Assembly (NCBI RefSeq): GCF_001643305.1
Contig: NZ_LSGW01000071.1
Span: 96,110 to 160,109 of the forward strand
Direction of reading: 5' to 3'
Length of the DNA: 64,000 nt
Source: Aeromonas salmonicida subsp. salmonicida
Lineage (GTDB): Bacteria > Pseudomonadota > Gammaproteobacteria > Enterobacterales > Aeromonadaceae
The translations under genes and the position numbers were made by a program. The notes under the pieces are model-generated. The model was not told the origin of the DNA and did no database searches. It worked only from the letters and a program-made list of their open reading frames with translations. Below, piece by piece: positions 35,095 through 44,839 of this stretch; within the stretch, counting starts at the first letter, position 1; each line of letters opens with the position of its first letter.

Positions 35095-36537
35095 ATGAGT
35101 ACCTATGTCATCGTCGAAGAGCTGGGCGACTGGCCTTGCCATGCCGATTATCTGCTGACTGCCCGCACCTACCTGCAACACGGTGTGCCGACCACGGGCG
35201 GCAGACCCCGCATCATCAACCTCTGCCGCGATCTGGAGCACCTGAGCGCGGGCTACTACTGCTCCCTGCTGGCGCAGGCCCGGGGCCATCACTGTCTGCC
35301 GGGATTGCAAGCCATCAGCGTGTTGCAACCCCAGCAGCCACCGGCCAAGCTGTGGCGCAAGGTGCAGGGCTGGCTGGCCCAGCAGAGCGAGGATCGCATT
35401 CGGGTGCGCGCCATCTTCGGTCAGAGCGAACAGAGCGAGCTGGCGGGGCTGGCTCGCTACTACTACGGCCTGAGCCAGTTGCCGCTGCAGGAGCTGACCC
35501 TCAAACGTGGTCGGCACGGCTGGTCGGTGCGCCAGCAACAAAGCCTGTCTCCGCTGGATCTGAGCCAGAGCGAGAAGGCGCTGATGCTGCACCATGCCCA
35601 GGCGCTGGTTGGCGCCGGGGATGGGGAGCATGCGGCGCCGCTCTACCAGCTCGCCATCCTGGTGGATCCCGATGATGGCCGCGCCAGCAGCGATGCCCTG
35701 GCCCTCGACCGCTTCATCAAGGCGGCCGCTGCACAGGGGATCCAGGCCGAGATACTTGCCCCCTCCGCCATAGAGCGGCTGCCGGAGTTCGACACCCTCT
35801 GGCTGCGGGCAGAAACCGCCGTCGGCCACTACACCTTCGAATTTGCCCGCCGCGCCGAGCAGCTCAAGATGCCGGTGATCGACAGCTCCCGCGCCATCCT
35901 AGCCTGCAGCAACAAGCTCTATCTCTACGAGCTGATGGTGCGCAGCGGCGTGCCCATGCCGCCCACCATGGTGGTCACCCGCCGTGGTCGCCACCAGGTG
36001 GACGAGCTGGTACAGCGGCTCGGCCTGCCGCTGATGGTAAAAGTGCCCGACGGTGCCCAGGGGCGGGATCTCGCCATGGCCAGCGATGAACAGCAGCTCG
36101 CCCGCCTGTTGGACGAGGGACTGGGTCGCTCCGCCCTGCTGCTGGTGCAGAGCCGGATCCCTGCCGAATTTGACTGGCGCATCGGCTTTCTCGACGGCTC
36201 GCCGCTGTTCGCCTGTCGCCGCTACCGCCCCGAACCCGGCAACCGCATCCGCCGCCGCAAACACCCCCTCGACATGAGCAGGATCGAGGCACTGCCGCTC
36301 ACCGAGGTACCGGAGCGAGTGCTGCAAACGGCCCGCCGCGCCGTGCATCAGCTCGGTAACGGCCTGTTCGGGGTCGACCTGCGCCAGCAGGGGCGCGACT
36401 GCGTGCTGCTGGAAATCATCGACAATCCCTGGATACGTGGCGATATTGAGGACAGAGAGGCAAAGGACCTCTACGAGCGCCTGGCCAGGGCCTTCCGGCA
36501 ACGGCTGGAAAACCGGGGGCAAAGCGCGGCAGGATAA
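35095..36537 (+). CDS. RimK-family ATP-grasp ligase with N-terminal RLAN domain
   Basis: 480 residues. The first roughly 180 (YVIVEELGDWPCHADYLLT, IINLCRDLEHLSAGYYCSLLAQARG) match the RLAN domain found fused to RimK-like ATP-grasp enzymes. The ATP-grasp part includes SNKLYLYELMVRSGVPMPPTMV, MVKVPDGAQGRDLAMA and the metal-binding end LLEIIDNPWI. It should form a peptide or amide bond with ATP, adding an amino acid to a peptide or small molecule in the cytosol. Substrate unknown. Neighbours: GNAT (divergent) and MgtC-like gene (downstream). Confidence 0.88.
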   Translation: MSTYVIVEELGDWPCHADYLLTARTYLQHGVPTTGGRPRIINLCRDLEHLSAGYYCSLLAQARGHHCLPGLQAISVLQPQQPPAKLWRKVQGWLAQQSEDRIRVRAIFGQSEQSELAGLARYYYGLSQLPLQELTLKRGRHGWSVRQQQSLSPLDLSQSEKALMLHHAQALVGAGDGEHAAPLYQLAILVDPDDGRASSDALALDRFIKAAAAQGIQAEILAPSAIERLPEFDTLWLRAETAVGHYTFEFARRAEQLKMPVIDSSRAILACSNKLYLYELMVRSGVPMPPTMVVTRRGRHQVDELVQRLGLPLMVKVPDGAQGRDLAMASDEQQLARLLDEGLGRSALLLVQSRIPAEFDWRIGFLDGSPLFACRRYRPEPGNRIRRRKHPLDMSRIEALPLTEVPERVLQTARRAVHQLGNGLFGVDLRQQGRDCVLLEIIDNPWIRGDIEDREAKDLYERLARAFRQRLENRGQSAAG

Positions 36538-36561
36538 CAAGCATCGACAGCAGAGGTGATT

Positions 36562-37098
36562 ATGATGACAGCGGATTGGTGGGACATAGCGCCCCTTGGC
36601 TGGGAGAACATCCTGGCCTGCCTGGTATGCGGCACCCTGGTGGGGCTGGAGCGGCAACTGCGCGGCAAGCCGGTCGGGATCCGCACCTCTTCGCTCATCA
36701 TTCTCGGCACTTACTGCTTTCTCGCCATCGGTGCCGCCGTCAGCCCCCAGGGGGCCGATCAGGCACGGGTGCTGGGTCAACTCATCACGGGGATCGGCTT
36801 TCTTGGCGCCGGCGTCATGATGACCCGGGATGGTCAGGTACTGGGCGTCACCTCGGCTGCGACGGTCTGGATGCTGGCGGCACTCGGCGCCCTCATCGGC
36901 ATGGAGATGCTGCACCAGGCCGTGTTGCTCACCGGCGTCACCCTGGCCATTCTGGTGGGGGTGGATTATCTCGAGACCAGCTTCAAGAGTCTGCGCCGCG
37001 GGGTGCACAACCGGCTGGAGAGCTGGCGCCACGGCAATAGCCATGCGCCTGCCGCCAATACCCATCAGGACGAGCTTGGCAGCGGTATCGAGAAGTAA
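36562..37098 (+). CDS. MgtC/SapB-family membrane protein
   Basis: 178 residues with four to five helices in the N-terminal half: NILACLVCGTLVGLERQLRGKPVGIRTSSLIILGT (split by the conserved Glu-Arg and Arg-Thr positions), ITGIGFLGAGVMM and VTSAATVWMLAALGALIGM. These are MgtC/SapB hallmarks. The ACT-like C-terminal domain of virulence MgtC is absent, so it is a short family member. Start among GTG 36556, ATG 36562 and ATG 36565 is uncertain. It follows the ligase gene by 24 bases. Confidence 0.88.
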   Translation: MMTADWWDIAPLGWENILACLVCGTLVGLERQLRGKPVGIRTSSLIILGTYCFLAIGAAVSPQGADQARVLGQLITGIGFLGAGVMMTRDGQVLGVTSAATVWMLAALGALIGMEMLHQAVLLTGVTLAILVGVDYLETSFKSLRRGVHNRLESWRHGNSHAPAANTHQDELGSGIEK

Positions 37099-37110
37099 CC
37101 CACCACAATG

Positions 37111-37139
37111 AACAAGGGCTCCAAACTGGAGCCCTTGTT
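37111..37139. terminator. Terminator between the MgtC-like gene and the amylase gene
   Basis: AACAAGGGCTCCA-aac-TGGAGCCCTTGTT forms a 13-bp stem with T and A residues on both sides, fitting two convergent genes. Confidence 0.93.
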
Positions 37140-37153
37140 GTTACTCGCCAGCC

Positions 37154-38770
37154 TTATTGCAACAGCAGGAAGCGACCGCTCAGCGGTGGCAAGTCCACCG
37201 TCACGCTGCTGCCACCCAGAGCCAGACTCTCGCCGCTTTGCAGATCCACCAGGGCACTGCCACTGCGCAGTTTGCCGACCGGCAGGGCATAGCTTTGAGG
37301 CGTGGTGGAGACGTTGAGCAGGTAGACAATCTGCTCTGCCGCCGTCTGTTTGATGTCGCCATAAACGCTGCCATCGGCCACCAGCTTGACTCGCTCCCCC
37401 TGATAGAGGGCGGGATGCGTGGCGCGCATCGCCAGCAACTGGCTGAGCCACTGCTTGAGCTCGGCCTGATCGCTGCTCGGCACGAAACCGGTGACACCGG
37501 GCACCTTGCCATCGCTGCGGGCCACGTGATCGTCACAGAGTCCCTGCGCCACACAGTCGCCACTCACCTGCTTGGCAAAGCCAGGCACCTCGTCGCCAAA
37601 CTCCTCGCCGTAATAGAAGGTGATGGGGCCTGAGCGAGCCGCGAGGAAGCTGAAGGCCGCCTTGTGGCGCTGCCAGTAGTCAGCCGGATTGAAATTTCCC
37701 CGCTCCAGCAGGTCACCGAAGCGTACCAAATCGTGGTTGCCCAGCATCAGATTGGGCATGGCGTGGTCCGGATAGCTCTCCACCTTGTTCCAGCTGGCAT
37801 CCAGCACGCTGGCCCCCTGCCCGCCCTTGCCGGACTCCTCCACCGCCAGCGCCTGTACTATGCCGTAGCGCAGCGGGAAGTCGAATGCCGAGGAGAGCGC
37901 CGGCTTGTCGCTCGGGCCATAGGCCTGGGCCCGGATCTCGTCAGCACTCTTCCATACCTCACCCACCATGTAGCCCAGGGTGCCCCACTGTTGGCCCGCC
38001 GCCTTGCGTGCCGCACTGGCCTGTTCGACTTCGCCGCGAATGGCACGCCATTCGTCCAGCCCCAGCTGATAGGCCTGATCCAGTCGCCAGCCGTCGATGC
38101 CGTACTGTTCGACCCAGTAACGCGCCACCTCCTTGAAGTAGGCGAGGCTCTCGGGTTGGCTGTAATCCACCAGCTGACCGGGATAACCGGCCCCCCCGCT
38201 CTTGAGCGCAGGCTGGCGCCCCTCTGGCGACGGCTTGCTCACTCCCACCTTGTTGACGTGACCGAACACGCCATCGAGGAAGACGTAAAGGCCGCGCTGG
38301 TGCGCCGCATCCACCAGCTGTTTGAGCTGGGCATTGCTGCCAAAGTTGGGATCCACGGTGAAAAAATCACAGGCGAAGTAGCCGGTAGCATCCAGCTTGT
38401 CATCCCCCCCCTGACCCGCGCAGGAGTCAAATACAGGGGTGAGCCAGATGGCGTTGACGTTGAGACTCTTGATGTGATCCAGGCTGTCGATGATCCCTTG
38501 CAGATCGCCGTTGTGCCCGGAGGGGCCATAACCGACGCCGTAGTTGGCGGCGCTGTCGCCATCGACGAAAGACTCCACCATCACCTGATAGGTTCTCAGG
38601 TTGCAGGCGGCCTGGTCATTGCCATAACAGGCGCGGCTGGCAGAGGTCACCGGTGGATTGACCACGGGTGGCTGAGCCTCGCTGCTGGAGCCACCGCCCC
38701 CGCTGCCGCACGCCGTCAGAAACAAGGCGGCCCCGAGCAGGCCGCCATAGCGCAAACGTCCTTGTTTCAT
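37154..38770 (-). CDS. Alpha-amylase family lipoprotein (GH13)
   Basis: 538 residues from ATG 38770 (GGAAG upstream). The N-terminus carries a lipobox, LGAALFLTAC/GSGGGG, so it is probably membrane-anchored or surface-exposed. GH13 regions are present: LNVNAIWLTPVFDS, LYVFLDGVFGHV, nucleophile region GIDGWRLDQA, acid region YMVGEVWKS and LMLGNHDLVRFG. Two Cys pairs are likely (RACYGNDQAACN; SGDCVAQGLCDD). It degrades starch-type glucans. A frame open to 38842 has no support. Confidence 0.92.
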   Translation of the reverse strand: MKQGRLRYGGLLGAALFLTACGSGGGGSSSEAQPPVVNPPVTSASRACYGNDQAACNLRTYQVMVESFVDGDSAANYGVGYGPSGHNGDLQGIIDSLDHIKSLNVNAIWLTPVFDSCAGQGGDDKLDATGYFACDFFTVDPNFGSNAQLKQLVDAAHQRGLYVFLDGVFGHVNKVGVSKPSPEGRQPALKSGGAGYPGQLVDYSQPESLAYFKEVARYWVEQYGIDGWRLDQAYQLGLDEWRAIRGEVEQASAARKAAGQQWGTLGYMVGEVWKSADEIRAQAYGPSDKPALSSAFDFPLRYGIVQALAVEESGKGGQGASVLDASWNKVESYPDHAMPNLMLGNHDLVRFGDLLERGNFNPADYWQRHKAAFSFLAARSGPITFYYGEEFGDEVPGFAKQVSGDCVAQGLCDDHVARSDGKVPGVTGFVPSSDQAELKQWLSQLLAMRATHPALYQGERVKLVADGSVYGDIKQTAAEQIVYLLNVSTTPQSYALPVGKLRSGSALVDLQSGESLALGGSSVTVDLPPLSGRFLLLQ

Positions 38771-38919
38771 TGTTATCTTCCCGCTGTGGTGGTGCTGGCG
38801 CAGAGCGCGCCACCCTTGAAGCCATGATACCCAGCTCACCACTGCGGGTCTGTGACTGAAAACGTTACCCGCTTCAGTCGGTTAGAGCCTCTCTGACTGG
38901 CAGTTGGCACACACCCGGT

Positions 38920-40887
38920 TCAAAGCACGCCGGCAGAGGCGAAGCGATAGTTGACTGACAGCCAGAAGGCGCGGCCCGGCTCGGGAATACGACCAATCTG
39001 CTCATACCCCAGCCCCGCCTGGCTGGCGTGTACCGACTTGGAAAGGTGCTCGTAGTAGAAGGTATCGAACAGGTTGTCGATACCTGCGGACAACTGCCAC
39101 CCTTCGCTCACCTGCCAGGCACCGCTCAGGTTCATGGTGAAGAAACCAGGTGTCTCCCCCTGATCCTGACCGGCCACTGTGCCAGATCCCACATCTACCC
39201 TCTTCTGGGCCGCGACGGCGCGCCCCAGCAGCGTAAAGCTCCAGTCCTCATCCGGCTGCCAGCCCAGGGCCAGCTTGCCATCGAGTGGCGGCATCTGGGC
39301 CAGCGGCTTGCTGTCGCTCCGGTTTTCGCCGTAGACCACTGCCAGACCACCATCGAGGCGCCACTGTTCGGCAAACTGCCAGCGCCCTTCCAGCTCGCCG
39401 CCCCGGGTCTGGGCCTCTATGTTGCGCACCTGGTTCGACTTGCTGTGATAGAGCAGGTAGTCCTTGATGTCGGCACTGAACAGGGAGAGGGTCAGATCCA
39501 GATCGCGGCTGCGCAGGGCCAGCCCGGCATCCCACTGGCGGCTGCGCTCGGGGTTGAGGGTGAAGGGGACGCTGTCCTTGCTGCGCTCCCAGTAATCCGG
39601 TGCCCGCTCGGCCTGGCCCCAGGCCAGATAGCTCGACCAGGCTGGCGACCACTGGTATTCGTAGCGGCCAAAGCCGCTGTCGAGCACCAGCTTGTCGCTA
39701 TAGAGGGTCTGATCGCCGGTGCCATATTTGGTGGTCTCCACCCGATCCTGACGATAACCCCCCTTGTAGCTGTGGTACCCCTGCTGGCGACCCAGCTCGC
39801 TGAACCAGCCTTGCTGTTCGAATCGCAAAGTACGCTGGCGAGGCTGGCTGGCGTAATCCACACCGCTGCGGGCCCTGTGCTGATCCCGGTTGGCATCGAG
39901 TCCGGCGGTCAGCAACCAGTCGGCCGGCAGGGCGATATCGTTGGCCCAGCGGCCGCCGGTATTGCGACGATCCGGGTTGGAAAGCATCTTGATGCCGCTG
40001 TTTGGCCGCAGGCTGAAGTTGTCCATGATGTGGTCTATGTCGTTGTCCCACAGCGTCAGCTCACTGCGGCGCCACTGCTGGCTGATCGCCTCCTGCTTGA
40101 ACTTGAGACCGAAAGACTCCCGGTCGAACATGGGGCCATCCATCATACGATCCGCATAGGCGGCGCGGGCGTTGCTGCGCTCGGCGGTCAGCTCGAGCAG
40201 GGTGTTGTCGCCCGGCGTCCAGCCCAGCTGGGCCGTGCCGTTTTCCCGGCGATAGAAGGAGCGCACCTTGTCGCCGTGACCATCGCGGTAGTCATCGCTG
40301 TCGGAGTGAGTGAACTGGCCGCGCAGATAGCCCTCGGGGGCGCCGACGGTGGTATCCAGCATCTGGTCGTCACGACCGGAACTGCCATACAGCGCCGAGG
40401 CTTCAGCCTTGACACCGGGAGCACTGAACTCGGGTCTGTCTCGCTCGAACAGCACGCTTCCCGCCAGGGTGGCACCCTGCTCCAGGGATTGCGGCCCTTT
40501 CAACACCCGTATCCGGTCGAAAGATTGGGGAAATACATAGGCGGTGGGCGGGTCCATGCGACCGCCACAGCCACCGGCCAGCATGCCGCCATCCATCTGC
40601 ACGTTGAGGCGGGACATGCCCATCCCCCGCAGCACGGGATCGCCCCCCAGCCCCCCTTTGCGCACCATGCTCATGCCGGTGACGTTCTTCAGATAACCGG
40701 CGCCATCGGCGGCAGGCATGGGGGAGCCCGGCTTCTTGGGATCCAGGGTCACTTCCAGAGTGCTGGTCGGGCGGCTGGCAACCACCACCATGGGCTCCAG
40801 CCGTTGCACCTGCTCCTGACCGGCTGCGCCGTGGCAGGCGAGGCCGCCCACCAGCAAGGCGAGAGGGGTCCGCATAAAATGAGCCAT
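38920..40887 (-). CDS. TonB-dependent copper receptor (OprC/NosA family)
   Basis: Outer-membrane receptor of 655 residues. The signal peptide is followed by the TonB-box-like PMVVVAS, plug motifs (LRGMGMSRLNVQMDGGML, IRVLKGPQSLEQGATLAGSV) and a 22-strand-type barrel ending in NYRFASAGVL. The plug segment AGGCGGRMDPPTAYVFPQSFD is characteristic of TonB-copper receptors, where the Cys/Met-rich loop binds copper. No Fur box is evident upstream. ATG 40887 has AAGGA six bases upstream. Confidence 0.92.
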   Translation of the reverse strand: MAHFMRTPLALLVGGLACHGAAGQEQVQRLEPMVVVASRPTSTLEVTLDPKKPGSPMPAADGAGYLKNVTGMSMVRKGGLGGDPVLRGMGMSRLNVQMDGGMLAGGCGGRMDPPTAYVFPQSFDRIRVLKGPQSLEQGATLAGSVLFERDRPEFSAPGVKAEASALYGSSGRDDQMLDTTVGAPEGYLRGQFTHSDSDDYRDGHGDKVRSFYRRENGTAQLGWTPGDNTLLELTAERSNARAAYADRMMDGPMFDRESFGLKFKQEAISQQWRRSELTLWDNDIDHIMDNFSLRPNSGIKMLSNPDRRNTGGRWANDIALPADWLLTAGLDANRDQHRARSGVDYASQPRQRTLRFEQQGWFSELGRQQGYHSYKGGYRQDRVETTKYGTGDQTLYSDKLVLDSGFGRYEYQWSPAWSSYLAWGQAERAPDYWERSKDSVPFTLNPERSRQWDAGLALRSRDLDLTLSLFSADIKDYLLYHSKSNQVRNIEAQTRGGELEGRWQFAEQWRLDGGLAVVYGENRSDSKPLAQMPPLDGKLALGWQPDEDWSFTLLGRAVAAQKRVDVGSGTVAGQDQGETPGFFTMNLSGAWQVSEGWQLSAGIDNLFDTFYYEHLSKSVHASQAGLGYEQIGRIPEPGRAFWLSVNYRFASAGVL

Positions 40888-41131
40888 GAATTTTCCTTAT
40901 CTATCTGTTTATCTTGTTTTTTTAACCTCTACCAACAAACCTTTCTGCAGGGGAAAGGTTTGCCGTCTGGCCGTAAAAAAGGCCTGCGACCAAGATGTGG
41001 CAAGCCTTGTCAGGCGACGGCAAGAGAGGGTTGGCAAAATGTTGCGCAGGTTTTACCCAAATTGGGTAGAGAAGGCAAACGGACAAATATTCCAGTCACA
41101 GGAATCTGGGGATGGCTCACAAAAAAGAGGG

Positions 41132-41389
41132 TTAGTTGAAGGCTTCCCGCTCATTGATGGGTTTGATCAGGTGATACACCTCGTGGGCCGAGAGGGTGCA
41201 GCCAGCGGGCCATTCCAGCTGATGACGGCGATTGATGAAGACTCTGGCACAGCGCCGCTCCGAATCCAGCGCCGCAAACAGGGGCTGTGCACGCCAAGGG
41301 GCCAGATCCAGCGCTCCCGTGGTGCCGTCGGAGAGCACCACAAACAGCCGCCATCCCTGCAAATATTCCACATCGATAAAGACCGGCAT
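41132..41389 (-). CDS. DUF2442 domain protein
   Basis: 85 residues resembling DUF2442 proteins (VEYLQGWRLFVVLSDGTTGALDLAPW ... LEWPAGCTLSAHEVYHLI, each piece a short strand). Such proteins are small and cytosolic, sometimes beside toxin-antitoxin-like DUF4160 genes, but no partner is seen here. Function unknown. The start ATG at 41389 is preceded by GGGATG-type purines. Confidence 0.8.
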   Translation of the reverse strand: MPVFIDVEYLQGWRLFVVLSDGTTGALDLAPWRAQPLFAALDSERRCARVFINRRHQLEWPAGCTLSAHEVYHLIKPINEREAFN

Positions 41390-41647
41390 CCCTTCGGCTC
41401 CGATTGAGAAAATTCGGCGCCATTATAAACAAGCCCCCAGCGCCGCTTTGCAGGACGGATCACACTTTTTCCAGCCATTTATGCTGTCTTCAATCCCTGC
41501 GTCTTGTCACATAAAAGGCATAAATCGTGCCAGAACATCTCTTTTACCGGCACCTGATGCAACCTTTCCCCAAGCACAAGGTCATAACCCTGCAATATAA
41601 AAACAATGTGCCCGAGGACGGGTGCAAACAGGCTTGTAGGAACAACA

Positions 41648-43612
41648 ATGACCACTATCAAACAATGGCTGGGACCGTTTTGGCCCATCGCCGTTTTTTC
41701 ATTTATTGCACTTGTCTCTCTCTCCGCCAGCCGAGTCGGCCTCGGCGTGTGGCAACTGGAACGGGTCGATGCCGTCGCAGGTTGGCCAGAGATGCTGCTG
41801 CAAGGGCTGCGGGTCGATATCGCGACCCTCTGCTGGATATGGGGTGTCCCCGCCATGCTGACCATGCTGCTGGCCGGGCCCCACGCCATCGGCCGGGCAT
41901 GGTTGCAGCTCATCAGGGTCTGGCTGACGCTGGGACTCTGGCTGATGCTCTTCCTCGAGATCTCCACTCCCTCTTTCGTGACCGAGTACGGCGTGCGGCC
42001 CAACCGCCTCTATGTGGAGTACCTCATCTATCCGAAAGAAGTGCTCTCCATGCTGTGGGCCGGCCGCAAGGGTGAACTGCTGATCGCCGTGCTGTTCAGC
42101 CTGCTGACCCTGGGAGGAGGTTGGTGGCTGAGCGGTCGTCTGCTGCGCGGACTGAGCTTCCCCCGCTGGTATCTGCGCCCGGCCTTCGCCCTGCTCATTC
42201 TCGCCATAGGCTTCCTCGGCGCCCGCTCCAGTCTGGGTCATCGCCCTCTGAATCCGGCCATGGTCGCCTTTGCCAGCGACCCTCTGATCAATGCCCTCAC
42301 CGTCAACTCCGCCTACTCGGTGTTTTTCGCCATCAAGCAGATGGGGGGCGAAGAGGATGCCAGCCAATTCTATGGCCAGTTGCCTCGGCAACAGATCCTC
42401 GACCTCATTCGTCAGGAGAGCGGCCGCGAGCTCCATGACTTCAGCTCGACGGCCCTGCCCAGCCAGACCTTCAACGAAGCCAGCTATAGCGGCAAACCCA
42501 AGAATCTGGTGATCCTGTTGCAAGAGAGCCTGGGAGCCCAGTTCGTCGGCTCCCTCGGCGGCCTGCCACTCACCCCCAATCTGGATGCGCTCTCGCAACA
42601 GGGTTGGGCATTCGAGCAGCTCTACGCCACTGGCACCCGTTCAGTGCGCGGCATAGAAGCTGTGCTGACCGGTTTCACGCCGACCCCGGCCCAGGCCGTG
42701 GTCAAGCTAGGCAAGAGCCAGACCAACTTCTTTACCATCGCGGATCTGCTCAAGCAGCGCGGCTACAACACCAGCTTCATCTATGGTGGCGAGAGCCATT
42801 TCGACAACATGCGCAGCTTCTTCCTCGGCAACGGCTTCACCACCATAGTCGAGCAGAAAGACTTCAAGAACCCGGTATTCGAGGGCTCCTGGGGCGCCTC
42901 CGACGAGGACCTGATGACCAAGGCAGACGAGACCTTCAAGGCGCTGCACAAGGAGGGCAAGCCCTTCTTCAGCCTGGTGTTCAGCTCCAGCAACCACGAT
43001 CCCTTTGAATTCCCGGACGATCGCATCGATCTCTACGAACAACCCAAGCAGACCCGCAACAACGCCGCCAAGTACGCGGACTATGCCATCGGCGAGTTCT
43101 TCAAGAAAGCGAAGCAATCAGACTACTGGAAAGACACCCTGTTTCTGGTCATCGCCGACCACGACAGTCGAGTTGGTGGTGACAGTCTGGTCCCCATCCC
43201 CCGCTTCCACATTCCCGGCGTCATCGTCGGTGACGGCATAGCCCCGAAGCAGGACCCGCGCATCGTCAGCCAGATCGACATGGCACCGACCCTGCTCTCC
43301 CTGATGGGGATAAGCGCCGACTATCCCATGCTGGGCAAGGATCTGACCCGCATGCCAGCCGACTGGCCGGGGCGCGCCATCATGCAGTACGACAAAAACT
43401 TCGCCCTGATGCGGGGCAAGGATGTGGTGATCCTGCAACCGGAGCGTCCGGCGCAAGGCTTCATCTATGAGGATGCCAGCGAAACCCTCACACCTGCACC
43501 GCAACCGGATGCCATGAAGGATGCCGCCCTCGGGCTGGCGCTGTGGGGGAGTCTGGCCTACCAGAAAGGGCTCTACCAGACGGCGCCGGATACCCGGACA
43601 GTGCTGAACTGA
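41648..43612 (+). CDS. LtaS/OpgB-like membrane phosphoglycerol transferase (sulfatase fold)
   Basis: 654 residues. Four to five N-terminal membrane helices (WPIAVFSFIALVSLSAS; MLTMLLAGPHA; VWLTLGLWLMLFLEIS; LIAVLFSLLTLGGGWWL; PAFALLILAIGFLG) precede a periplasmic sulfatase domain. Active site pieces: metal-binding Glu in NLVILLQESLGAQ, nucleophile Thr in ATGTRSVRGIE, SSNHDPFEFP and the Asp-His of LVIADHDSR. Such proteins transfer phosphoglycerol or phosphoethanolamine to envelope glycans; the acceptor here is unknown. ATG 41648 has AGGAA upstream. Confidence 0.9.
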   Translation: MTTIKQWLGPFWPIAVFSFIALVSLSASRVGLGVWQLERVDAVAGWPEMLLQGLRVDIATLCWIWGVPAMLTMLLAGPHAIGRAWLQLIRVWLTLGLWLMLFLEISTPSFVTEYGVRPNRLYVEYLIYPKEVLSMLWAGRKGELLIAVLFSLLTLGGGWWLSGRLLRGLSFPRWYLRPAFALLILAIGFLGARSSLGHRPLNPAMVAFASDPLINALTVNSAYSVFFAIKQMGGEEDASQFYGQLPRQQILDLIRQESGRELHDFSSTALPSQTFNEASYSGKPKNLVILLQESLGAQFVGSLGGLPLTPNLDALSQQGWAFEQLYATGTRSVRGIEAVLTGFTPTPAQAVVKLGKSQTNFFTIADLLKQRGYNTSFIYGGESHFDNMRSFFLGNGFTTIVEQKDFKNPVFEGSWGASDEDLMTKADETFKALHKEGKPFFSLVFSSSNHDPFEFPDDRIDLYEQPKQTRNNAAKYADYAIGEFFKKAKQSDYWKDTLFLVIADHDSRVGGDSLVPIPRFHIPGVIVGDGIAPKQDPRIVSQIDMAPTLLSLMGISADYPMLGKDLTRMPADWPGRAIMQYDKNFALMRGKDVVILQPERPAQGFIYEDASETLTPAPQPDAMKDAALGLALWGSLAYQKGLYQTAPDTRTVLN

Positions 43613-43627
43613 CCCCGCCAACGCAAC

Positions 43628-43661
43628 AATATAAAACCCGCCAGTTGGCGGGTTTTATATT
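43628..43661. terminator. Terminator between the LtaS-like gene and the Lrp-family gene
   Basis: AATATAAAACCCGCCA and TGGCGGGTTTTATATT form a long, nearly perfect stem with A/T-rich ends, serving both convergent genes. Confidence 0.94.
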
Positions 43662-43676
43662 GGGCGAGACACGCCA

Positions 43677-44147
43677 TCAGATATTGAGGAAACAGGGCAG
43701 GGAGCGGCTGAATCTGTGCTCGAACACCAGCGAGGTTTCGAGGTGCACCACCTCTTCCCGTGAAGTGAAGTGATCGAACACGAAGTTGCGCAGGTGCTCG
43801 GTATCGGCGACGCACAGATGCACCAGAAAATCATCCTTGCCACCCATGTGAAACAGGCTGATCACCTCGGGCAACGCCAGTATGGCATCGCGGAAGGCAT
43901 CGATGATCTGGCGGCTGTGGCGCGCCAGTTGCAGCGAAACCATGGCCTGGATATGGCCACCCAGCGCCTGATGATCCACTTCGCAATGTGCCCCCTTGAG
44001 CACCCCGTCCTGCTGCAGCTTGCGCACCCGCTCCAGGCAAGTGGACGGAGCCACCCCGACCAGAACAGCCAGATCCTTGTTGGTCATGCCCGCATCGCGA
44101 AACAGATGGGCCAGGATATCCAAATCCAGTTGATCCAGGTTTCTCAT
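43677..44147 (-). CDS. Lrp/AsnC-family transcriptional regulator
   Basis: 156 residues. N-terminal helix-turn-helix (LDQLDLDILAHLFRDAGMTN, VAPSTCLERVRKLQQDGVLKG) and C-terminal RAM domain (AMVSLQLARHSRQ, LPEVISLFHMGGKDDFLVHL) that usually binds an amino acid. It is divergent from the CDKN3-like phosphatase gene at 44306 and may autoregulate in the 158-bp gap. Target unknown. Confidence 0.92.
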   Translation of the reverse strand: MRNLDQLDLDILAHLFRDAGMTNKDLAVLVGVAPSTCLERVRKLQQDGVLKGAHCEVDHQALGGHIQAMVSLQLARHSRQIIDAFRDAILALPEVISLFHMGGKDDFLVHLCVADTEHLRNFVFDHFTSREEVVHLETSLVFEHRFSRSLPCFLNI

Positions 44148-44305
44148 CTTAACTCCTTGAACCGATCAATTTTTTAGACTCTGCCCGTAAACCGGGCCGA
44201 ACACAACGCAGATTGACATAGAAGCAGCACCCCCTATGCTTTGGCGCACTCAGGATCCGGGCCATGTCAGGCCCCCTCCCCCTTGCAGGCCTCATAAGGA
44301 CCTTT

Positions 44306-44824
44306 ATGTACTCGTCTCATCCCTTCTGGAGCCAGGAAGTGCCCCGCGTCGATGGCCAGTTGCTGCTGACCCCCTGCCCCGGCACCCAGCAGGTACCGCT
44401 GCCACTGGCACTGGATCAGCTGAGGTTTGCAGGTGCCCACGGGGTAGTAACGCTCATGACCGCCACCGAGCTGGCAGAGCTGGATCTGGCGCATCTCGGT
44501 CGTCAGGTCGAGCAGGAAGGCATGCGCTGGTTCCACCTGCCCATCGAAGACGATCAGGCCCCCGATGCTGCCTTCGAACACGCCTGGCAGCTGGCGTTGC
44601 CACAACTGACCGCGCTGCTGCACGATGGCAAGCATCTGGTCATCCACTGTCAGGGGGGCAGCGGCCGCACCGGTCTGGTTGCGGCCGCCCTGCTGATCTC
44701 CCTCGGCCAGCCACAACAGGAGGCCATGGCCGCCATCAAGGCCCACAGGCCCAAGGCCTTCACCCTGCCGGCGCATCGCCAATGGCTGGATGCCCTGGCC
44801 ACGCGGCTGGATCAGGCCGACTGA
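44306..44824 (+). CDS. CDKN3-like dual-specificity protein phosphatase
   Basis: 172 residues from ATG 44306 (AAGGA seven bases upstream). The P-loop HCQGGSGRTGLVAAALLI carries the Cys-x5-Arg of protein tyrosine phosphatases, and an upstream acidic loop LPIEDDQAPD supplies the general acid. The overall length and QVPLPLALDQLRFAGAHGVVTLM resemble the bacterial CDKN3 group. Substrate unknown. Its stop lies 15 bases from the convergent metA stop. Confidence 0.85.
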   Translation: MYSSHPFWSQEVPRVDGQLLLTPCPGTQQVPLPLALDQLRFAGAHGVVTLMTATELAELDLAHLGRQVEQEGMRWFHLPIEDDQAPDAAFEHAWQLALPQLTALLHDGKHLVIHCQGGSGRTGLVAAALLISLGQPQQEAMAAIKAHRPKAFTLPAHRQWLDALATRLDQAD

Positions 44825-44839
44825 CCCTGACCGCTGGCC

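Noticed and set aside
39028..41139. 703-codon frame antisense to the copper receptor
   Set aside because: Composition shadow of the TonB receptor gene; no family resemblance and no ribosome binding site.
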